Of a stretch of 5,365 nt of DNA, positions 1-4,440 are shown piece by piece (the stretch's first letter is position 1; each line of letters opens with the position of its first letter). A program made the position numbers and the translations under genes. This DNA is from an uncultured Eubacteriales bacterium (GTDB lineage: Bacteria > Bacillota > Clostridia > Oscillospirales > Butyricicoccaceae). The stretch spans positions 1 to 5,365 of the forward strand of contig CAJUIK010000102.1 in assembly GCA_910585875.1 (NCBI GenBank), written 5' to 3'. Under the pieces are notes generated by a model, which saw only the letters and a program-made list of their open reading frames with translations, ran no database searches and was not told where the DNA came from.

Positions 1-141
1 GGCCTGGGCCACCTGGCCGAATTCAACCCCCCGGGCAGTTTCCACAATTACATAACTGCCCTCGTCCACCTTCAGGTTCACCGGGTCAAAGTCATAGACC
101 TTGCCCACTTTTTTGAAACGAACTCCAATAACTTCCGTGAT
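1..141 (-). CDS. ricT: RicT/YaaT, PSP1-domain regulator (N-terminal part only)
   Basis: The first 47 or so codons are present; the rest lies beyond base 1. Read on the minus strand, the protein begins (I)TEVIGVRFKKVGKVYDFDP and continues with VIVETARGVEFGQV, the signature opening of the PSP1 superfamily. In Bacillus subtilis RicT (YaaT) is part of the cytoplasmic RicA/RicF/RicT complex, an Fe-S protein assembly that acts with RNase Y on mRNA maturation and affects sporulation, competence and biofilm formation. The gene follows holB, its conserved Firmicutes neighbour, 13 bp after the holB stop. The start is odd. No in-frame ATG or GTG exists between the in-frame stop at 205-207 and the conserved core. 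The ribosome site GGGAGGGG (145-152) points to ATC at 139-141 (chosen here; it gives the length usual for homologues) or ATT at 142-144. TTG at 166-168 is the only conventional alternative. Family assignment is firm; the start is uncertain. Confidence 0.88.
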   Translation of the reverse strand, partial: MTEVIGVRFKKVGKVYDFDPVNLKVDEGSYVIVETARGVEFGQVAQA

Positions 142-144
142 AAT

Positions 145-152
145 CCCCTCCC
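145..152 (-). promoter_or_regulatory. Ribosome binding site of ricT
   Basis: GGGAGGGG on the minus strand, just after the holB stop. With the GGAGG core ending at 147 there are 5 nt to an ATC codon at 141 but only 2 nt to the ATT at 144. The nearest conventional start, TTG at 168, lies upstream of this site and so could not use it. The site therefore favours a non-AUG (ATC) start for ricT. Confidence 0.6.
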
Positions 153-154
153 AA

Positions 155-1072
155 TCAGCTTTGAGCAAAGAGCAGGCCGCCGCAGTAGGCGGCCAGGGCT
201 CCGCTCATGGCGGAAGCCGACGCGTTGGCCTCCACCCGGACGCGCAGCCGCCTCAGATAATCGTAAACAGGCAGAGCCCATCCCTTTTCCGGGTTCTTCT
301 TTGCCAGTTCCCAGAGGCCCAGGCAGCTTTCGTCGCAGAATCTGCCGAATTCCTCCCGGGGCAGAGCGCCGGCTTCCAGGCAGACTTTCAGCGCCGCCAG
401 CTCGCTTTGCTCCAAAGACTGGATAAACCGGGCGGCCAACTCCTCTGTTTTCCCCGGACCTTCCTCCAACCGGCGCAGGGCCTGGCCCAGGCTGCCGCCG
501 CAACGGACCGCGGCGGACTCCCGGTCTTCCGGCGAATCCTGGGGGGCTCTCTGCTCCAGCTGACGCCGGATTTCCTCCTCGGGCAGGGGCTCCAGCCGAA
601 ACCGGACGCAGCGGGATCGGACGGTCTCCAGCAGCTGTTCCGCCTGCTGGCACAGCAGCAAAAACACCGTCTGCCGGGGCTCTTCCAGCACTTTGAGCAG
701 GGCGTTTTGGGCCTGAACGTTCATCCGCCCGGCGTCGTTGACCACAAAAACCTTTTGAGCGGCTTCGCTGGGGCGGATAAAGGACAAGCGGCGGGCCTGG
801 CGAATGTCGTCCACCTTCACAGGCCCGCCCTCCGGGTTGAACAGCCGATAATCCGGGTGAGAACCGGCCTGCATCCGAACGCAGGGGCCGCAGCGGCCGC
901 AGGGCGGCGCCTCCCCCGCGCACATCAGCGCCTGGGCGATGTCAAAGGCGGCGGTTTTTTTGCCCAGGCCGACGGCGCCTTCGATGATCGCCGCCTGCGG
1001 AAAATTTTCCTTGAAAAAGGGAGCGAGCGCTTGTTTGAAGCGCTCGTTCCCCAAAAGACGCGGTACTTGCAT
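155..1072 (-). CDS. holB: DNA polymerase III delta-prime subunit (clamp loader)
   Basis: This is a clamp-loader AAA+ subunit, about 305 aa, the usual length. Counting from the chosen Met, a P-loop-like GAVGLGKKT lies at residues 32-40, with Lys where an ATP-hydrolysing loader normally has Ser/Thr after GK, as expected for delta-prime. A zinc-module cysteine set follows (C51, then CGRCGPC with C58, C61, C64), then NALLKVLEEP near 123-132 and the SRC sensor motif at 153-155. It assembles with delta and the tau/gamma subunits to load the beta clamp in the cytoplasm. I chose ATG 1070-1072, one base after the darA stop, because the protein then begins MQVPRLLGNERFKQAL, typical of the family. An upstream ATG at 1097-1099 would add nine residues (MWSNSKKSN) and overlap darA. 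Neither start has a good ribosome site, so translation is probably coupled to darA. ricT follows 13 bp after the stop. Confidence 0.93.
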   Translation of the reverse strand: MQVPRLLGNERFKQALAPFFKENFPQAAIIEGAVGLGKKTAAFDIAQALMCAGEAPPCGRCGPCVRMQAGSHPDYRLFNPEGGPVKVDDIRQARRLSFIRPSEAAQKVFVVNDAGRMNVQAQNALLKVLEEPRQTVFLLLCQQAEQLLETVRSRCVRFRLEPLPEEEIRRQLEQRAPQDSPEDRESAAVRCGGSLGQALRRLEEGPGKTEELAARFIQSLEQSELAALKVCLEAGALPREEFGRFCDESCLGLWELAKKNPEKGWALPVYDYLRRLRVRVEANASASAMSGALAAYCGGLLFAQS

Positions 1073-1073
1073 A

Positions 1074-1397
1074 TTAGACTTTTTTGAATTGCTCCACATC
1101 CAGCACGAAGATGGTGGCGCCGCCCACCACCACCTCTACCGGCATGGAGGGATAGAAGCTGATGCCCGCTTCGGCGCTGCTGGGAATCAGCTGCTTGCGG
1201 CTCTTGGAATATTTGGCGATGATCTCAATGCAGTGATCCAGCTTGTCGTCGTCCACGCCGATGAGCACTGTGACGTTGCCCGCCCGCAGGAAACCGCCGG
1301 TGGTGGACAGCTTTGTAATCTGATAACCCTCTTTCATCAAGTTGTGCATCACAGTGGACGCATCGTCGGAATTGAGGATGCCGATAATCATTTTCAT
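1074..1397 (-). CDS. darA: Cyclic di-AMP-binding PII-like protein DarA/PstA (YaaQ)
   Basis: A 107-aa protein close in length to B. subtilis DarA (about 109 aa). It opens MKMIIGILNSDDA and carries the family hallmarks ITKLSTTGGFLRAGN at residues 27-41 and VEVVVGGATIFVLDVEQF at 87-104. T28, F36 and N41 fall at positions I recall as ligand contacts in characterised PstA proteins. The family forms cytoplasmic trimers with a PII-like ferredoxin fold that bind c-di-AMP between subunits; the downstream partner is not firmly known. ATG 1395-1397 has an excellent ribosome site AAGGAGG (1407-1413) at 9 nt, and a second in-frame ATG two codons later is less likely. It leads the darA-holB-ricT operon, with a sigma-A-type promoter about 100 bp upstream. 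yaaR, which lies between darA and holB in B. subtilis, is absent here. Identification is secure. Confidence 0.95.
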   Translation of the reverse strand: MKMIIGILNSDDASTVMHNLMKEGYQITKLSTTGGFLRAGNVTVLIGVDDDKLDHCIEIIAKYSKSRKQLIPSSAEAGISFYPSMPVEVVVGGATIFVLDVEQFKKV

Positions 1398-1406
1398 ATG
1401 TATGCG

Positions 1407-1413
1407 CCTCCTT
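1407..1413 (-). promoter_or_regulatory. Strong ribosome binding site of darA
   Basis: AAGGAGG on the minus strand, 9 nt before ATG 1397. It is a near-perfect anti-16S match and fixes the darA start. A leader hairpin (1423-1438) ends 9 nt upstream of it. Confidence 0.85.
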
Positions 1414-1422
1414 AAAATAATC

Positions 1423-1438
1423 CGCCCCGGATAGGGCG
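1423..1438 (-). promoter_or_regulatory. Hairpin in the darA leader
   Basis: On the minus-strand RNA, CGCCC (1438-1434) can pair with GGGCG (1427-1423) around a 6-nt loop. It is followed by GATTATTTT and then the darA ribosome site. A short competing stem, AGGG with CCCT (1433-1444), uses some of the same bases. The arrangement resembles a weak terminator or attenuator, but the stem is only 5 bp and the U-rich run is interrupted, so any regulatory role is inference. I see no recognisable c-di-AMP riboswitch. Confidence 0.3.
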
Positions 1439-1504
1439 CTCCCTTTGGCGTTGTCGCCGCCGTCCAGCTTTCCCAGCCGCCGGCGGCATAGAATGTCTAT
1501 TTAT

Positions 1505-1533
1505 ATTATACCCATTTTCCCCTGCGGATTCAA
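1505..1533 (-). promoter_or_regulatory. Sigma-A-type promoter of the darA-holB-ricT operon
   Basis: On the minus strand a perfect -10 box TATAAT (1510-1505) is preceded, after exactly 17 bp, by TTGAAT (1533-1528), which matches four of six -35 consensus bases. The -10 box stands out in a locally AT-rich patch within GC-rich DNA. Transcription would begin near 1497-1499, giving a leader of about 100 nt before darA. It lies in the only sizeable intergenic gap, facing the operon, which supports the call. Confidence 0.78.
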
Positions 1534-1553
1534 TGTATTTTTCGTAAATTGGC

Positions 1554-1589
1554 AAAGTTCCCCCGGGATTCTCGGCTTTTGGGGGCTTT
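1554..1589 (-). terminator. Possible terminator after the alanine racemase gene
   Basis: Just past the racemase stop (1592-1590), minus-strand CCCCC (1585-1581) can pair with GGGGG (1564-1560) across a 16-nt loop. AAAG and CTTT extend the stem with a 2-nt bulge. The sequence after the stem is AACTTTGCC, so there is no clean U-tract on the gene's strand. The plus strand would read CTTTTTAT after the same stem, but no plus-strand gene ends here. Termination between the racemase gene and the darA promoter makes sense, yet the structure is imperfect. Confidence 0.35.
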
Positions 1590-2684
1590 TTATCGATACT
1601 CCCGCGGAATCTGTTCGGGCACGAACATAGGGGAGACCTCCAGCGAAACCGGGTCGCCGGGATGGCATTCCAGCTGTGTGACGTCCGCCGTAGTATGATT
1701 GAGGCCCACATGGCCCAGAACCCGGACCCGGCGCCCGTTGATCGTCGCATAAACCCGCTTGCGCCGCAGCCAGTTGGCCGCGTCCCCCAGGCAGTAGCGG
1801 AAGGCGTCTCGGAAGCGGTAGCAATCCCGCCCCTTTTCCACCATAAATCCGTCCCAATACCCCACAGGGATCACGGCGATTTTGGTGGGCTTGCGGGCGA
1901 CAAAGGCCGGCCCATAGCCCACGCCGGAGCCGGCGGGCAGCCAGCGGACCTCGGCCACCTGGCTTTCCAGCCTTCCGGTTTTTTGCAGCCCCGTCTCCCC
2001 CCGGCCGGTGGTTCTGCCGCTGATAGCCGAGCCCACACGGACCCCGTCCAGCGGAGGCAAGCCGCAACAGAACAGGGCGGCGCTGTTGGCGGCATGGAGC
2101 ATTCCCGGATCAAAGCCCGCCTGGCGCACCTTGGCCGCCGTATCCAGCAGGGCCTGCTGTTGGGCCAGGGTCGCCTTTTTGTTGGAAAAGGCCGACGGAA
2201 AGTGGGTGAACATCCCCGTGACGTTTAAGCTGCCCATATAGCGGTAAATCGAGAGAATCCGCTCGATCTCCGAGGGCATAAAGCCATACCGCCCCATGCC
2301 GGTGTCAACCTCCAGATGGACGTCCAACGCCGTCCCCTGTTCCTCGGCCACGCCGCTGAGGGCTACCGCCGCGTCATAGGAGCCCACGGCGGCGGTGGCC
2401 AGCGAATCGACGATGATCTGGATATCCTCCCGGAGGGAGGTGGAGCGCAGCATCAGGATCTCTTCCTCCACAAACCCGGCCTCCCGCAGGCGGGCGGCGT
2501 CCCGGGGCTCGGTGACGCCAAAACGCCGCACCCCCTGGTCCCGCAGCAGGCCGGCCATGGGCAGCAGCCCCAGGCCGTAAGCGTCGGCCTTGAGCACCGC
2601 GATGAGCTGGCCCCCTCCGGCCTTTTCCTGGATCAGCCGGACGTTATGTATAATTTTCTCTGTTTCTATCACAAGCCGCGTCAT
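1590..2684 (-). CDS. alr: Alanine-racemase-family PLP enzyme, non-canonical
   Basis: A 364-aa fold-type III PLP enzyme. The PLP lysine K32 sits in AVLKADAYGLG. Other landmarks are R132 in DTGMGRYGF, H161 in FTHFPSA, HAANSAA at 197-203, R216 in GVRVG, and the catalytic tyrosine Y257 in SGVGYGPAF near the start of the C-terminal beta domain. Canonical alanine racemase interconverts L- and D-alanine for peptidoglycan. Several positions differ from the Geobacillus enzyme: the carbamylated lysine (K129) is E125, the entryway Met-Asp pair (M312, D313) is L328-N329, and the C-terminus appears to lack the segment carrying the phosphate-binding Tyr354, ending EVSPMFVPEQIPREYR. It may be an alanine racemase of a divergent clade or act on another amino acid. 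The start has GGGGGAG 4 nt upstream, and the gene follows the FemX-type gene by 36 bp, probably in one transcript. The family is certain; the substrate is not. Confidence 0.85.
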   Translation of the reverse strand: MTRLVIETEKIIHNVRLIQEKAGGGQLIAVLKADAYGLGLLPMAGLLRDQGVRRFGVTEPRDAARLREAGFVEEEILMLRSTSLREDIQIIVDSLATAAVGSYDAAVALSGVAEEQGTALDVHLEVDTGMGRYGFMPSEIERILSIYRYMGSLNVTGMFTHFPSAFSNKKATLAQQQALLDTAAKVRQAGFDPGMLHAANSAALFCCGLPPLDGVRVGSAISGRTTGRGETGLQKTGRLESQVAEVRWLPAGSGVGYGPAFVARKPTKIAVIPVGYWDGFMVEKGRDCYRFRDAFRYCLGDAANWLRRKRVYATINGRRVRVLGHVGLNHTTADVTQLECHPGDPVSLEVSPMFVPEQIPREYR

Positions 2685-2720
2685 ACCGCTCCCCCATTTT
2701 CCAGCGCTTTGAGCGTTTTT

Positions 2721-3824
2721 TTATTGTTCCGCCTTGTCCGCCGGCTTTTCCCCCGCCTTTTTGCTTTTGCGCACAAAGGCGGCGTGGCGCAGCGTCCGCA
2801 CAGCTTTGATGCCGGCGTTGACAGCCAGGTTCACCGCCGGACGGTAGACTTTTTCAAACTCGCCGCAGAATTCCACCAAATCCCCGCTGAAGCCCTTTTT
2901 GAAGAGATACAGGCCGTAGAGGGGGTTTTCCGGGCTCAGGTCGCCGGAGACGCCCCGGAAATCGTAAACATCGCAGCCGGATTCCACCGCCCACTGAATC
3001 ATGTTCCATTGCAGCAGATAATTGGGCATCACATTGCGGTATTGGTTCGAGGAAGCGCCGTAGAGATACCAGACTTTGTTGCCAAAGCGAATGGCCAAAG
3101 TCCCGGCCACCGGCTTGTCGTTGTATAGCGCCATATAGAGACGGGCGTTTTCCCCCATGTGCCGCAGCAGGTCGGCAAAATAGCTCTCGGGCCGGGTGAT
3201 AAAGCCGTCTCGCTGACCGGTTTCTTTCATAATGCGGGCAAAATGGGGCAGCATTTCCGCCGTGTTGCTTTCGTCGCAGCAGACGACGCCGACCCCCTTG
3301 CGGCCGGCCAGCCGGATGTTGTACCGGGTCTTCTGGTGGAAAGCGGCCATCAGCTCCTCTTCCGTCTTGCCGGCGATATCCAGCCGGAACACATAGTTGG
3401 GCTGGACGCCCTCGAAATTCTTGCCGCTCTCCTTGTGCTTATAGCCCAGCCCCTTCATAATCTCGATAAATTCCTTGTCGTCGCTGGAGATATCTGGGTC
3501 CATCATCAGCGAATAGGCCCGATATTTTTCCGCCAGCTCCGCCGCGCCCTGAGTCAGCTCCTCCAGGGTTTTGCGGTCGTGGCTGTCGCAGACAGGGCCC
3601 CGGCCGGCGTACATCAGGGTATAAGGCGCCCCCGGCGCCTTGCGGATCAGCACCGCCAGGGACCCGCGGATGGCGCCGTCCTCCCCCCGGCTCACAACAG
3701 CCTCCCATTTCCAGCTACTTTTCACCTTGCCCCAGCGGGAAGACTGCAAAAAATGCCCCTTGGGGCTGGTTTGAATAAACTGCTCGTATTCGGCCAGCGT
3801 GGCCGCCGTCACCATCTCAATCAT
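2721..3824 (-). CDS. FemX/FemAB-type peptidoglycan bridge aminoacyltransferase
   Basis: A 367-aa protein of the FemABX family, which uses aminoacyl-tRNA to add amino acids to the side chain of lipid-linked peptidoglycan precursors on the cytoplasmic side of the membrane. It begins with the first GNAT-like fold: HFLQSSRWGKVKSSWKW at residues 24-40, then a run from AVLIRKAPG to YAGRGPV (57-78). The second fold opens with FHQKTRYNIRLAGRKGV (162-178), a family hallmark, and includes PVAGTLAIRFGNKVWYLYGAS (238-258). YDFRGV (287-292) and LFKKGFSGDLVEF (307-319) carry conserved phosphate- and substrate-site residues. It lacks the long coiled-coil insertion of staphylococcal FemA, so in size it resembles Weissella FemX. 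A basic tail (RKSKKAGEKPADKAEQ) follows. ATG 3824 has AAAGGA at 7 nt. The racemase gene lies 36 bp downstream. The amino acid added cannot be read from sequence. Confidence 0.88.
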   Translation of the reverse strand: MIEMVTAATLAEYEQFIQTSPKGHFLQSSRWGKVKSSWKWEAVVSRGEDGAIRGSLAVLIRKAPGAPYTLMYAGRGPVCDSHDRKTLEELTQGAAELAEKYRAYSLMMDPDISSDDKEFIEIMKGLGYKHKESGKNFEGVQPNYVFRLDIAGKTEEELMAAFHQKTRYNIRLAGRKGVGVVCCDESNTAEMLPHFARIMKETGQRDGFITRPESYFADLLRHMGENARLYMALYNDKPVAGTLAIRFGNKVWYLYGASSNQYRNVMPNYLLQWNMIQWAVESGCDVYDFRGVSGDLSPENPLYGLYLFKKGFSGDLVEFCGEFEKVYRPAVNLAVNAGIKAVRTLRHAAFVRKSKKAGEKPADKAEQ

Positions 3825-3843
3825 TCTAACGTCCTTTCTTTTG

Positions 3844-3864
3844 AAGAGCTTTTGGAAAGCCCTT
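3844..3864 (-). promoter_or_regulatory. Hairpin just 5' of the femX-type ribosome site
   Basis: The minus-strand RNA AAGGGCUUU (3864-3856) pairs over 9 bp, including one G-U pair, with AAAGCUCUU (3852-3844) across the 3-nt loop CCA. The stem ends about 7 nt before the ribosome site (AAAGGA) of the FemX-type gene. The plus-strand version has a mismatch at the wobble pair, so the structure favours the transcribed strand. It is not a terminator, since no U-run follows. A role in RNA stability or translation is inference. Confidence 0.35.
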
Positions 3865-3891
3865 TGCCGCTTGCTCAGAAATTCTATCCTT

Positions 3892-3914
3892 CCGCCGGCC
3901 GGGCAGGCCGGCGG
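3892..3914 (-). terminator. GC-rich hairpin abutting the CBS gene stop
   Basis: A perfect 9-bp inverted repeat, CCGCCGGCC and GGCCGGCGG, with a 5-nt loop. It begins at the base directly after the TGA stop (3917-3915) of the CBS gene. The sequence after it on the transcribed strand is AAGGATAGAATTTC, with no U-tract. It could be a non-canonical terminator, a 3'-end stabiliser or a pause site; read-through into the FemX-type gene is possible. Confidence 0.4.
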
Positions 3915-4349
3915 TCATCCCAGATCCGGCCGGAATTCCAGGCTGATTTCCGCCAGAGCCCGGACGGTTTCTCTATCGCAGGAGCGCAGCCGGGCCAGGT
4001 CCGCCAGGGAAAGCATCCCCCTCAGCCGGCCGTTTTCCGCCACAGGCAGGCGGCGCACCTGGCCTTGGGCCATATGCAGGGCGGCTTCCCGCAGATCCGC
4101 CCCAGGCGGCACAGACAGCACATGGCGGCTCATCAGTGCCTTGACCGGCGTGTGCTCCGGCTCCCGGCCTTCGGCCACGCAGCGCACCACAATATCCCGG
4201 TCGGTGACAATGCCCCGCAGCCGGCCGTCCTGGCCGCAAACGGGCAAAGCGCCGACGGAATGCCTGTCCATCAGCCGGGCGGCGCAGGCGGCGCTGTCCT
4301 CCGGCGCCACCGTCACCGTGACCCGGCTCATCAGTTCTGAAACGCGCAT
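3915..4349 (-). CDS. Stand-alone tandem CBS-domain protein (YhcV-like)
   Basis: A 144-aa soluble protein made almost entirely of two CBS domains, roughly residues 3-58 and 70-122. Each keeps the ribose-binding S/T-x-x-D pattern: T49-D52 in GIVTDRDIV and S114-D117 in GMLSLADLA. The linker EGREPEHTPVKALMS and the VTDRDI motif recall B. subtilis YhcV-type proteins. CBS pairs bind adenosine-containing ligands (AMP, ATP, SAM, sometimes c-di-AMP) and usually act as sensors, but no effector domain is fused here, so ligand and target are unknown. ATG 4349 is preceded by GGAGG with a 7-nt gap. That site is partly tied up in a predicted hairpin (4358-4375). The gene lies 91 bp after the SLH-protein gene and 90 bp before the FemX-type gene. 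The domain call is firm; the function is not known. Confidence 0.9.
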   Translation of the reverse strand: MRVSELMSRVTVTVAPEDSAACAARLMDRHSVGALPVCGQDGRLRGIVTDRDIVVRCVAEGREPEHTPVKALMSRHVLSVPPGADLREAALHMAQGQVRRLPVAENGRLRGMLSLADLARLRSCDRETVRALAEISLEFRPDLG

Positions 4350-4357
4350 TCTCTTCC

Positions 4358-4375
4358 CTCCAAGGCTTTTTGGAG
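4358..4375 (-). promoter_or_regulatory. Hairpin overlapping the CBS gene ribosome site
   Basis: On the minus-strand RNA, CUCCAA (4375-4370) pairs perfectly with UUGGAG (4363-4358) around the 6-nt loop AAAGCC. The GGAG of the 3' arm is part of the GGAGGG ribosome site of the CBS gene. The hairpin would therefore hide part of that site, suggesting translational control or dependence on upstream translation. It is short (6 bp), so stability is modest. Confidence 0.4.
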
Positions 4376-4405
4376 TTATTCTGCCCTTAAGAGGGGATCT
4401 TTATG

Positions 4406-4440
4406 CGGCCAGGCCCCTCCGCCGGATGAAGGGGCGGCCG
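4406..4440 (-). terminator. GC-rich hairpin abutting the SLH-protein stop
   Basis: Directly after the TAA stop (4443-4441), CGGCC pairs with GGCCG (5 bp outer stem). Inside a 2-nt bulge, GCCCCTTC pairs with GGAGGGGC (8 bp with one G-T wobble) around a 7-nt loop. The stem is strong, but CATAAAGATC follows on the transcribed strand, so there is no U-tract. It is a likely 3'-end structure; whether it terminates is uncertain. Confidence 0.42.

Noticed and set aside
78..923. Minus-strand 281-codon frame overlapping holB
   Set aside because: It is a same-strand shifted shadow of holB, rich in Arg, Gly and Pro as expected from GC-rich third-position bias.
101..1087. Long plus-strand open frame (328 codons) opposite holB
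   Set aside because: It is antisense to a clear HolB, has a low-complexity Gln/Ala/Gly/Leu-rich translation with no family features, and such frames are common in GC-rich DNA.
1476..1487. Perfect 12-bp palindrome GCCGCCGGCGGC as an operator
   Set aside because: Self-complementary GC strings arise easily in this composition, and a single copy with no known regulator match is not enough to call an operator.
1560..1590. Plus-strand intrinsic terminator (CCCCC/GGGGG then CTTTTTAT)
   Set aside because: It looks better on the plus strand, but no plus-strand gene precedes it. The T-run is simply the complement of the racemase stop region.
2704..2722. Plus-strand mini-hairpin CGCTTTGAGCG followed by seven T
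   Set aside because: The stem is only 4 bp with a 3-nt loop and no gene on that strand ends there; on the gene strand the run is A, not T.
3159..4340. Longest open frame in the window (plus strand, 393 codons)
   Set aside because: It runs antisense across the FemX-type gene, an intergenic gap with hairpins, and the CBS gene. The translation resembles no domain and no ribosome site stands out.
3915..4349. CBS protein as a DarB-type c-di-AMP receptor paired with darA
   Set aside because: Size and architecture fit, but the VTDRDI and linker motifs look more YhcV-like than DarB-like, and the ligand cannot be told from sequence.
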